A program made the translations under genes and the position numbers. A stretch of 64,000 nt of DNA from the NCBI GenBank assembly GCA_902500775.1, contig CABVRZ010000008.1, positions 1 to 64,000 on the forward strand, given 5' to 3'. Under the pieces are notes generated by a model that saw nothing but the letters and a program-made list of their open reading frames with translations, ran no database searches and was not told where the DNA came from. The DNA comes from an uncultured Nitrospira sp. (GTDB lineage Bacteria > Nitrospirota > Nitrospiria > Nitrospirales > Nitrospiraceae). Positions 1-8,339 of the stretch are shown piece after piece (within the stretch, counting starts at the first letter, position 1; each line of letters starts with the position of its first letter).

Positions 1-17
1 CCTATCCATCATGGCTC

Positions 18-1325
18 CTAGAAGATCAACCCAGCGCTTAACCGGACAGTAATGGTTTCTCCGCTGAGATGAGTGTGTCTATTTCTGGCAGAGAAATGTG
101 TGAATTGGTTTCTGGCCTCCACAATTGCCCTGAGTGCGTCTTTGATGTCGGGAACGATTTTGAGGATAATCTCTTTGTTTTCAGCTACCAGTTCTTTCAG
201 CCGTTTGGCGAGGGAAAACTCATTCAAGTATTCAAATCGTTGCCGCATCACCTCAATTAGGTCCGCAGGTAGGTCTGCCGGTATCCGTTCAATCAGGAGT
301 GGCAAAACCTCATTCTCATACCGGTTGGATTCCATGTATTCACCGCGGCGAAAACGTCGATGAAACACCTCAGCTGCTTGGCACATCGACAGAAACTTGT
401 TCTCGGCATAGGGATGATCGCCATAGAGAGCAGATAAGTACAGAACACGAACACTCTTCAGCTGAGTTGGAGTCTCAAACCACCTTGCCAGAACAGGCTC
501 AAAATGGTTAGCCAAGTCAGACCGCTTTAGAAGCGCATTCATGGGATGAGGATTCCTCCGTTTCTTTGGGCTATAGACTGGCATGCAATGGAAATGAGCC
601 GTGGGGTAAATGATCGTTCCACCCGTTAACGTTCTAGGGCAGAAATTTGCTTCAAGTTGGATGTCTTCCGCGGAGCACAGATCCATGCAGACGAACGTGA
701 AGAAGTCGAACGCGACATGGAGACTATCCAGAAGTTTTCGATAGAGTTGTGGCGTCTCAGGCTTCAGCGACAGCCAAATATTTTCTCGAATCTTCACCTC
801 TGCCCCAAGGCCGCCAGCGATTGGTATGCTGGCAGGACGCACTGAGACTTCCATCCTCATCGATGGATCAATCCTGGCAATGAGTGGTGGAACTTGACGG
901 TATATGATCTCAAAATCGTGGAAATCATTGGCGTGCTTGACGTCGATTCCTGTGGCTCCAAGCCACGAGCTCAAAACTGGCACTGTCGCGGAAATGCTTC
1001 GGATGTTCTCGCTTTCAACCGAAGGAAGATGGAAACCGTCGAGGGTAAGGTGCCCGAATATAGTCTGTGTTGATATGCCGGCATTTGACCATCGGTCTTG
1101 GGTCAAGTAGCAGTCGATCAAAGTAATGTCTCGACCGCTGCCGGTCGTTCCATGGATTAGAGGAAAATCATTTTCTTCTCTGAAAAATGAAGGAGTTTCT
1201 TTTTCAACGGTGAGTTCTAGGCGTGCACCGTCTTTGGGGTCGAAGCTAAGGTGTCCGGGTTAGCGCCGAGAAGGCTCTTCCGAAACCCACCAGTATCCGC
1301 CTTCATCTGAAAAAGGATTATCCAA
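18..1325 (-). pseudogene. ApeA-like HEPN-domain protein, interrupted by an in-frame stop codon
   Basis: The frame reads from a TTG at 1325-1323, preceded at 6 nt by a GGGAGG ribosome-binding site, to a TAG at 18-20 (about 435 codons). An in-frame TAA at 1262-1260 (codon 22) splits it. Codons 1-21 (with a GGYWW motif) and the residues after the stop (PGHLSFDPKDG, then GRDITLIDC) together look like the N-terminal beta domain of ApeA-type proteins, so the stop falls inside the conserved domain. The C-terminal helical part ends with an RNQFTH motif (Rx4H, about residues 405-410), the catalytic signature of HEPN ribonucleases. ApeA proteins are known abortive-infection anti-phage factors; the defence role here is inferred from family. 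An internal TTG at 1121 could give a truncated product lacking the start of the domain. The gene lies 63 bp downstream of the SNF2 helicase gene on the same strand and may be co-transcribed with it. A sequencing error at codon 22 is possible. Confidence 0.75.
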
Positions 1326-1388
1326 GCGGAACCTCCCCAAGGTTCACTGGAACAAACGAATATGCGACCACGGCCACAGTCTCCCATT

Positions 1389-4300
1389 TCATACACTCGG
1401 CGAGAGCAGGTAATCGATATCGGCCTTTGTCAGCACGCCTTGCCCTGAGCCTCGCACCGCGCCGGCTAGGACCGCGTCGTACAACTCAAGCTTCCGTTGC
1501 TTGAGGGCCATCATCTTCTCCTCAATACTGTGCCGCATGAGAATCCGCACGATCGTGACGGTCTGCCGTTGCCCGATGCGATGCGCACGATCCGACGCTT
1601 GCCGCTCCACTGCGGGATTCCACCAGGGATCCAGATGAAAGACATAACTGGCCCGGGTCAGATTCAACCCTTGCCCTCCTGCTTTCAGACTCAAGAGAAA
1701 GACATCGGGCTGATCACTATCCTGAAAAGCCTTCACGCGGACTTTACGCGCAGCCGGTGCTGTCGCGCCGTCCAATCGGTGGTACGGCAATCCATGTTGT
1801 ATGCACGCTTCCTGCACCAGGTCCAGAAAGCTGGTGAACTGTGAGAACACCAGCGCACTGTGCCCTTCCTCTCGCAATACATTTAATCGTTCCACGAGAA
1901 AGCCAATCTTGGGGGAGCGCTCCTCTGGTTGCTTTGTGAGGAGTCGAGGTGAAAGGCAGACTTGCCGAAGCTTGAGGATCGCCGTGAGGGCGATGAACTG
2001 CGCCTGCCCGGAAGTCTTGCTGCGATAGGCCTCGTCGATTGTTGAGCGAACTTGTTCGACCGTCTGCTGGTAGAGTGCCTTTTGGCGATCGGTTAACTCC
2101 AGAAACACCTCATGCTCGATCTTCGGGGGTAAGTCCTGAAGAATCTCCGTCTTGGTCCGCCGGAGAATAAAAGGTCTCGTCCGGCGTAGCACGCGGTCAA
2201 GCGTAGGACCCGAGAGACGTTTCACATCCGTCTTGAATTGCTCACTCTCACCCAAGAGTCCCGGTACGCAGAGATCGATCACGGAGAAATATTCACCCAG
2301 GTGATTTTCGAGCGGTGTGCCGGTCAGCGCGATTTTGAAGCGCCCCTTGAGTCGACGGACTGCGCCCGTCGTATCCGCCTGAATGTTCTTCACCGCCTGG
2401 GCTTCATCGAATACGATCACATGGAAGGCGATCTGCTCCAGCGCATCGATGTCCCGACGGATCAGTCCATAGGTCGTGAGCACGATCTCACCATTCCCGG
2501 CCTCGAATGTCCGTTCGCTCCCGCTATACACATGGACCTTGAACTCTGGCGCAAACCGAGCCAATTCTTGCTCCCAATTGAAGAGCAGGCTCGTCGGTAC
2601 CACAACCAGATGAGGACCTTGCACCCCGCGCGCCGCCTTGAGACCTCCCTCTTTGATGGCAGCCAAGAGGCAGATGGTTTGGATGGTCTTGCCCAACCCC
2701 ATGTCGTCCGCCAAGCAGGCCCCGAAGCGATGGGCATAAAGAAACGCCAACCAGGCATAGCCGTCATGTTGATAGGGGCGCAACGTTGCGTGAAGTCCCT
2801 GCGGTAATGGCGGCTTCTCGATTTGTACAAATCCCAGCAAGCCCGCCAGCACCACCTCATCTTCTGCCGGCAGCGATACATGGATTCCCTGCTCGCGCAG
2901 CAACAGCCAATCAAGGATCTGTAAGCGAGGCACCCGTACAACCTGCGCCGATTCCCGATTCGCCAGGGTATTCCCACTCAGGTCGAGAATGGCTCGTAGC
3001 CGTTCCAGGCTTGGACCATCCAAAACCCGGAGCCCGCCTTCATGTTCGATAAGTCCTCCCCGCTGCAGAGCCATTCTCCATTCATGTTCGTCAATGGCCA
3101 TCCCATCACAGCGAATCTCCGGCCTGATCTCGAACCAATCGATCCCGGTCGCCTGTCGATCCTGATGCCCAACGTGGACGGAATAGTCCCACCGAACAGA
3201 CTTGAGCGGTTTGTCCTCGTACAACAACGTGACTCCCGCCGTCGTCAGCTTTTCCAACAAAGCCGGCAATCGCGGAAGCAGCACCTGCGAGTCGATCACC
3301 ATCGCATCATATGAGGGCATGCCGCGAAACACCTCTGGACCGAAGACCTCGAACGGAATCTGATACAGCCACCGCTCACAAGACTTGTCGATGGGTTGCA
3401 ACCCCCACTGCCCAGCCTCCAGCTGCAACCGCACGTCTGGTCTGGCATACAGAGCCAAGTGCTGTTTCAGCCATTGGGTGGCCTCTAGCCGAACGCTCCG
3501 TACCCAATCAGTTTCATCCAGCGCTGTCTTGATGCGACGGTCTCGTTCCTTCGTCTCGCAGACCGTCAGTAACGTGAAGAACAACTCATACAGTACCATC
3601 TTGCGTTTCTGTGCTCGCAACGGCCCTGACACAGCGCGACCCTGCTCCAACTCCCGGATGAAGGAAAAGGTCGACGCGCTTGGAGTCAACCACCTGTCAC
3701 CTCGCCGACTTTGTGCCTGAAGCATCCATGCAGACGTTGGTGCACCGGTCTCATCGAGAAGCGGCCTGAGTGTTACTCCATATGTCTGCTCCTCGTCTGA
3801 CGATCTATCAGACAAGCGAACCGGCATCTCGTTCCCATCGATGCGCCACTGAATATCGTGAAGAACCGTATCGACCTGCTTGTGTATCAAATCGATCTGA
3901 GCAGATTGAAATTCCTGTCGTGAAATCGTGAAGTCCAGCTCATGGTGACGACCTTGCCATCGTCGACGGTCCTCACTGGCGGGTAAGGTGACCGCACAAG
4001 GCGCATCATCCAAACCACCGCGATCAGAAGGGATATCGAACCTCTGCAATCCATTGCGCAGTGCCAGAAAGGAGGCCCATCCACCTTCATCCTCCAAAAG
4101 GAGCAAGCGCCGACCGGTCACATCGACCACAAACTGACGAAAACGGACGATCCTGTCGAGCGTTGTGCCGTCCGCGATGCACACCGCACGAATCCTCACC
4201 CTCTCACCGGACAGCGCGATCTCCGTCTTGCTTCGGCACGTAACCGTCGGAGCCCATTGAAGGACCAGTAAGTCCTGGCCGACTTTGATCACAATAGGGA

Positions 4301-4994
4301 ATCGGCGCTTGGTCAAACGAAGGTAACGCAAGAGGGGATCATCCCCATAAGCCGACGAAAACCAGGACGGATGAAGCAGCGACCGCAGCTCAGGTGGTAC
4401 CGCAGAAGCCCATCCTGCTGCTAGCCTCATACCATTGCGGTAGATGGAGAGCTGCGAATAAGACTGGCTCGCGTCGATCACGATTTGATAGCCCGACTGC
4501 CGAGTGTGCTCCTTGCTCGAACCCGCCTGAATAGGTTGCCCGAGCAAGTCGGCTCTGAGTGCAGCGAGATGAACTTGTTCCTGATCCGGCAATTGAAACG
4601 TCTCGGGTGCAAGGAGATGTTTGGTGGTGAAACAGGCACACAGGACATGTTTGCACGGACGATCGAATTCCCAGGCCGGGCAGTCACAGAACGCAGAGAG
4701 AAACCCATCATCCAGGGAAAACACAACCTCGTACAGGATGGTGCCCTGCACATGGGCGGTGAGCGTCGCGCCATCCTTGCTCCAGGCATAGTGCCGAAGT
4801 CGCTGCTGCCGGTAGTAGTCGTGCCCCCGAACCACCGATGCTTTTGGAGCCATCGTATACACATCATCGACGGCAAGGGCACGCAATGCGGCAAGGAGAG
4901 CGGCGGCGGCAGGAACTTTGGTGATGGAGCTCACCGTGGCTTCAGCAGGAGGGCCAATCCCTTTCCTGGAACGAACCGCAGGTTTTCTTCGCAT
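1389..4994 (-). CDS. SWIM zinc-finger SNF2/HepA-family helicase
   Basis: A 1201-aa protein of the Swi2/Snf2 superfamily 2 ATPases, which use ATP to translocate on double-stranded DNA and remodel protein-nucleic acid complexes in the cytoplasm. Seen in sequence: a SWIM zinc finger (C103, C105, C114, H116), a long middle region without clear motifs, then the helicase core with Walker A (DDMGLGKT, about residue 765), a DEAQ box (FDEAQAVKN, about 863), motif III (LTGTPLENH) and, near 1138, the C-terminal lobe signature ending QASDRAHRIGQ. DEAQ replaces the more usual DEAH box, which is common in bacterial members. Length and order match bacterial SWIM-SNF2 proteins. The substrate is not known. 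The ATG at 4994 is the first in frame. The downstream ApeA-like gene on the same strand hints at a shared defence or DNA-maintenance context, but such helicases are also common in housekeeping regions. Confidence 0.93.
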   Translation of the reverse strand: MRRKPAVRSRKGIGPPAEATVSSITKVPAAAALLAALRALAVDDVYTMAPKASVVRGHDYYRQQRLRHYAWSKDGATLTAHVQGTILYEVVFSLDDGFLSAFCDCPAWEFDRPCKHVLCACFTTKHLLAPETFQLPDQEQVHLAALRADLLGQPIQAGSSKEHTRQSGYQIVIDASQSYSQLSIYRNGMRLAAGWASAVPPELRSLLHPSWFSSAYGDDPLLRYLRLTKRRFPIVIKVGQDLLVLQWAPTVTCRSKTEIALSGERVRIRAVCIADGTTLDRIVRFRQFVVDVTGRRLLLLEDEGGWASFLALRNGLQRFDIPSDRGGLDDAPCAVTLPASEDRRRWQGRHHELDFTISRQEFQSAQIDLIHKQVDTVLHDIQWRIDGNEMPVRLSDRSSDEEQTYGVTLRPLLDETGAPTSAWMLQAQSRRGDRWLTPSASTFSFIRELEQGRAVSGPLRAQKRKMVLYELFFTLLTVCETKERDRRIKTALDETDWVRSVRLEATQWLKQHLALYARPDVRLQLEAGQWGLQPIDKSCERWLYQIPFEVFGPEVFRGMPSYDAMVIDSQVLLPRLPALLEKLTTAGVTLLYEDKPLKSVRWDYSVHVGHQDRQATGIDWFEIRPEIRCDGMAIDEHEWRMALQRGGLIEHEGGLRVLDGPSLERLRAILDLSGNTLANRESAQVVRVPRLQILDWLLLREQGIHVSLPAEDEVVLAGLLGFVQIEKPPLPQGLHATLRPYQHDGYAWLAFLYAHRFGACLADDMGLGKTIQTICLLAAIKEGGLKAARGVQGPHLVVVPTSLLFNWEQELARFAPEFKVHVYSGSERTFEAGNGEIVLTTYGLIRRDIDALEQIAFHVIVFDEAQAVKNIQADTTGAVRRLKGRFKIALTGTPLENHLGEYFSVIDLCVPGLLGESEQFKTDVKRLSGPTLDRVLRRTRPFILRRTKTEILQDLPPKIEHEVFLELTDRQKALYQQTVEQVRSTIDEAYRSKTSGQAQFIALTAILKLRQVCLSPRLLTKQPEERSPKIGFLVERLNVLREEGHSALVFSQFTSFLDLVQEACIQHGLPYHRLDGATAPAARKVRVKAFQDSDQPDVFLLSLKAGGQGLNLTRASYVFHLDPWWNPAVERQASDRAHRIGQRQTVTIVRILMRHSIEEKMMALKQRKLELYDAVLAGAVRGSGQGVLTKADIDYLLSPSV

Positions 4995-5037
4995 GGGCCG
5001 CCACTATAACGGGCGGGAAAGATCCCCATCAAGTCAT

Positions 5038-5489
5038 TCGCAGGCTGTTGACAAAGGCCGCCAGCGGCGTGCTTGCATCGCTCAGCGGCTCACCGTACGG
5101 CCTGGGCAAGCGCCTGTTCACACAGGCGATGGGTGGGGCGAGTGAAAAAAGTCTACGATTCGCCCCTTCGTTCGCTACGGCCTTTCTGGACGGCCTGCGT
5201 AACATCAGATCAGGCAGGTCACCAGGCGCACCGTTCCTTTAGCCCGCATTATTCATGACAGTTCGTGACGAAACCGACGAAACGCCAGGCGAGACGGGCA
5301 CGCGGAGCCCTGAGAGACCGAGGCATACTTGCAACAGTATGTCGAGGTCACGAAGGGCGAGCCTGCTCGACTGACCGCTGACAGACCGCGGCCAGGCTTG
5401 TCGCAGCGGCGTATCGGCGGGTGCAGTAGAAGTGTTCATGAATAATGCGGGTTAGGGAAACGGCGAAGAGCTTGTGAACACACTGCTAG
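5038..5489. repeat. Repeat family A, copy 1 (split by a nested family B element)
   Basis: The left end GCAGGCTGTTGACAAAGG followed by CCGCCAGCGGCG matches the ends of the other A copies (10444, 14600, 52949). The right end (TTGTGAACACACTGCTAGG near 5472-5490) matches their opposite terminal inverted repeat. Between them sits a complete family B element (5243-5451). The A interior is diverged and carries a private stretch near 5110-5140. No gene is present between 4995 and 5558. Confidence 0.7.
5243..5451. repeat. Repeat family B, copy 1: 209-bp MITE-like element
   Basis: Perfect terminal inverted repeats CCCGCATTATTCATGA / TCATGAATAATGCGGG bound a 209-bp non-coding unit. It is flanked on both sides by TTAG (5239-5242 and 5452-5455), a likely 4-bp target duplication. 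A second 209-bp copy lies at 11322-11530 with a near-identical interior. No transposase is encoded, so this looks like a non-autonomous miniature transposable element; a 4-bp duplication would be compatible with an IS1380-like parent, but that is inference. Confidence 0.8.
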
Positions 5490-5558
5490 GAAGACCGACC
5501 CTTCCCTGCCTCTATTCGCACCATAATATAGAGGGTGGAGACCACAGGGGAACCGCGC

Positions 5559-6101
5559 TTAATGAGTCGAATCCTCTTTGAATTTCTCGTTCACAGCTTC
5601 CATCAGGGTTCTTGCTGCCTCTGTTGCCGAGAGTTGCGTTGTATCAATCCTCACTTCTGGATTCAGCGACGCTTCATAGGGGTCTTGTAGACCTGGAACG
5701 GTTGACGCTTCACCGCGCTGACCTCGTTGATAAGTCCCCTTGTAATCGCGCTGCATGGCAAGTCCCAAGGGACATTCGACTGCGACCTCAATAAACTGAG
5801 GAATGAGGCTTCGAGCGAAGTCACGGTACAGGCGCTTGCTCGCCGTGGCATCGAAGATGACGGTAACACCATGCGAAACTAATCTCGCACCCATGAAGGC
5901 CAGGGCCCGGTAGAATAGATCTCGCTCCGCCGATGAATAGGTTGGCATCGGAGTGAGTACGCGCCTGACCGCATCGGATTCCAGCACTTCGACGGATAAC
6001 TTTAACCGCTCAAGCTGAGGTCGAAGCGCTGCGGCAATAGAGCTCTTACCGGAGGCTGGCAAACCGGTGAGCCAGATGGCGAAACTATGAGGTCGAGTCA
6101 T
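5559..6101 (-). CDS. cysC: Adenylyl-sulfate (APS) kinase-like protein
   Basis: A 180-aa P-loop kinase. APS kinase phosphorylates adenosine 5'-phosphosulfate to PAPS in sulfate activation. Seen: Walker A GLPASGKS at residues 13-20, ESDAVRRVL in the position of the ExDxxR substrate loop, the FMGARLVSHGVTVIFDAT strand-helix, and the C-terminal YKGTYQRG and GLQDPYE segments typical of the CysC family. Length fits a stand-alone CysC. It follows the APH-like kinase gene on the same strand with 118 bp between them. No sulfate-assimilation genes are nearby, so it may serve another sulfation or phosphorylation role. The symbol reflects the family rather than proven activity. Confidence 0.82.
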   Translation of the reverse strand: MTRPHSFAIWLTGLPASGKSSIAAALRPQLERLKLSVEVLESDAVRRVLTPMPTYSSAERDLFYRALAFMGARLVSHGVTVIFDATASKRLYRDFARSLIPQFIEVAVECPLGLAMQRDYKGTYQRGQRGEASTVPGLQDPYEASLNPEVRIDTTQLSATEAARTLMEAVNEKFKEDSTH

Positions 6102-6113
6102 GAATAACCCCGA

Positions 6114-6213
6114 GCTCTCAGTCCTCAGCTGTCAGCTTTCAGTATATGCAAAGTTCGAGACCTCGTCTCCCCCCTTTTTCCAACTGTTAGCTGAAAGCCG
6201 TTTGCTGAGAGCG
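6114..6213. repeat. Imperfect inverted repeat between two kinase genes
   Basis: CAGCTTTCAG (about 6132-6141) is complementary to the CTGAAAG run near 6190-6196, and the outer CTCTCAG and CTGAGAG segments also pair. It lies between the APH-like gene and cysC and could form a long stem. Whether it is a terminator, an mRNA-processing site or a REP-like repeat cannot be told. Confidence 0.4.
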
Positions 6214-6219
6214 CATTAT

Positions 6220-7308
6220 TTATAGACCGCAGTAATCATTGACCCGCTCTGGTTCAAAGCGTGGCACATCGAGCACATTTTCAATGAAACGAAAGAGACT
6301 GCGTCGGATGTCGATCGACAGCTTGGGATACCAGAGTGGACTGGCCACAACCAGGCCGCGAAAGGCAAAGAATGGCGCGGCTGTTTCCGTCACGTCCTTG
6401 TCGCTACTCGCGTCCACATAGGTCTCCCAGAACGATCGAAAGAGAACCTCGAACGGCCCCTGTAGCTTCCCCCATCGAATCAGGGAATTGAGCAGGTAGT
6501 TGATCGTCATGGCGGTGAGGTCATCGGCTGGTTCACCCCACTCGCCGCGCGACCGATCCAAGACAGCAAAATCCGTTCCCGCGCGGAACAGCACATTGTA
6601 GGGATGGAAATCTCCATGAACTTGAGAGAGCCGACTGGTCTTTCCACGCAGACGCCACCGCCATCGGTTGCAGGCTTCCTCCACCGTTCGTAACAGATCG
6701 TCGGTAATAAACCCACAAGGCGACGGATAGCTGTCGGTCAACCCCATGATACATTCGCCGTGGCCGATCAATTCGCGCAGCCGACGCTTGTACAAATCTG
6801 CATCCCGTCGTTTCTTGGCGTGGATCTGCGCCAGATACCGCGCCAGTGTGACTGTTCGTTGTCGATCCAACTTGCGCAGCGCTCCGCCTTTCATCAGTCG
6901 TTCGAGATCTGCGTGATAACTCGCCCCGTCAGTCCATTCGTTCAGCACGAAGAATTCACGGGCTTTTGCGATCGAAAAGAGCGCTTGGTTGGAGTCGAAC
7001 GCCCCAACATCGAGAGCGTTCACATGGCGCGGAAGACGTCCATAGGAGTCATAGTCCCACAGTATCGCCTGAGCACGATCTGCCATATGTTCATGCCCGA
7101 ATGGGCCGGGTTTCATCGTTTCCAGCACGGCTGACCGAACCTGTCGTCCGATTTGGAACGTCAACTTGACCGGCGTGCCATATCCATAACGCTTCTGCGT
7201 TCCTTTGGAACTCTCCTTGCCGATAACACCATAGGATAAAATCCTCGCCTCCGGCCCAAAGCGGGTCTGTAGATAACGTTCCAGAGCTGGCTTGCGCAAC
7301 GTAGGCAT
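6220..7308 (-). CDS. APH/choline-kinase-like phosphotransferase
   Basis: A 362-aa protein of the aminoglycoside phosphotransferase (APH)/protein-kinase-like fold. Seen: VHGDFHPYNVLF (catalytic loop with the conserved HGDxHxxN) and, about 20 residues later, VLDRSRGEWGEPADDL in the position of the metal-binding D-x-G-P segment; the local DR instead of the usual DW/DF is slightly unusual. N-terminal residues 1-120 form the nucleotide-binding lobe. Substrate unknown; such proteins phosphorylate small molecules and often have nothing to do with drug resistance. The ATG at 7308 is the first plausible start. It sits upstream of the APS-kinase-like gene on the same strand, a pairing that suggests a shared small-molecule phosphorylation pathway, though this is inference. 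Confidence 0.8.
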   Translation of the reverse strand: MPTLRKPALERYLQTRFGPEARILSYGVIGKESSKGTQKRYGYGTPVKLTFQIGRQVRSAVLETMKPGPFGHEHMADRAQAILWDYDSYGRLPRHVNALDVGAFDSNQALFSIAKAREFFVLNEWTDGASYHADLERLMKGGALRKLDRQRTVTLARYLAQIHAKKRRDADLYKRRLRELIGHGECIMGLTDSYPSPCGFITDDLLRTVEEACNRWRWRLRGKTSRLSQVHGDFHPYNVLFRAGTDFAVLDRSRGEWGEPADDLTAMTINYLLNSLIRWGKLQGPFEVLFRSFWETYVDASSDKDVTETAAPFFAFRGLVVASPLWYPKLSIDIRRSLFRFIENVLDVPRFEPERVNDYCGL

Positions 7309-7594
7309 GTCCGAATCTCTCGCAAAACATGTTCCACCGACACCGCGGTTGACTTCATCGTACCACTCACTCGTTTGCCCTCATCTGTTCAGGAACTGGT
7401 GCATTCGGCACCACCTGTCAAAAACTCACTGTGGGAAAAAGCGTCACATCGGTCGTGGAGCAGAATATGAAGTCGTCAAACATCAGACCTGAGCCTTTCC
7501 ACACATCACTCCCTTGGCATCCTTCCAAGTCGGCATATCGCTTGCGACCCATGGTTACTATTAGTGACGTGAACTATTGCGATATGGAGGCACA

Positions 7595-8149
7595 ATGGAG
7601 CTGGAAATTCATAGCCGCAATGTTGCCATGCCCCCCCGCTGGAAAACGGAGATTGAGACTCGGATGGAGGACCTTCAACGCGGTCATGATGACGTGATTC
7701 ATGGTCGAGTCACCTCGACCATGAATCGGCACCACAAGAAACTTGCGAATGTGGCAGAAGCACTCATTGTGATCACGTTGCCCGGTCGCCATACCCTGAC
7801 CGCTCGGAAAGAGGACAAGACTTTCGAGAAGACGATCCGAACAGCGTTTCATGCCGTCGGGGTCGAACTTCGAAGATATCGAGAAAAGCGGGCGCATACC
7901 GACATCCATCTGCCATCCATACCCCCGCATTGCTGCGTCGTATCGAAGCTGTTCCCGCATGAGGGACACGGCTTCATTCTCAAGGAGAGAGGCGGTGAGG
8001 TGTATTTCCACGCGAATGCACTGCAGGATCTCGCCTTCGAGCAACTGGAAGATGAGGTCGACGTTGTGTTCGGCCTCGAGGAGGGTGACAAAGGTCCGCA
8101 GGTAACGGTTCTCTCGCTCCCGCAACCGATAGCGGTCAAGGTGTCCTAG
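7595..8149 (+). CDS. Ribosome-hibernation-factor-like protein fused to a cold-shock domain
   Basis: A 184-aa two-domain protein. Residues 1-100 resemble the HPF/RaiA (S30AE) family, which binds the 30S decoding centre and silences ribosomes: an alternating beta strand (ELEIHSRNV), an amphipathic helix, a long strand and a basic second helix. Residues 115-175 resemble a cold-shock domain (KLFPHEGHGFI, then GGEVYFHANAL and the kGPQ strand), a nucleic-acid-binding OB fold. The start at 7595 is set by a GGAGG 5 nt upstream; earlier in-frame ATGs lack a site. It stands alone on the plus strand. Known family logic suggests a stress-induced translation regulator that also contacts RNA; not shown here. 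Confidence 0.82.
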   Translation: MELEIHSRNVAMPPRWKTEIETRMEDLQRGHDDVIHGRVTSTMNRHHKKLANVAEALIVITLPGRHTLTARKEDKTFEKTIRTAFHAVGVELRRYREKRAHTDIHLPSIPPHCCVVSKLFPHEGHGFILKERGGEVYFHANALQDLAFEQLEDEVDVVFGLEEGDKGPQVTVLSLPQPIAVKVS

Positions 8150-8339
8150 GATGAACATCGACAAATGTAAAGTCCCCGTCTCAACGCTGGCCCTTGCGAT
8201 CGACCCCGGTCAGCTCGGCTTCGAGGATACGGGCGAACTCGAACCTCTTACCGAAATCATCGGACGGGAGCGGGTCGTGGAGGGATGGGGTGAAGGAGAA
8301 AAACAACCAAGCAGGCACATCATCACGGAGCCGTAGTTG

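Noticed and set aside
8151-8336. Plus-strand 61-codon ORF after the hibernation-factor gene.
   Set aside because: No ribosome-binding site and no recognisable features; starts one base after the upstream stop.
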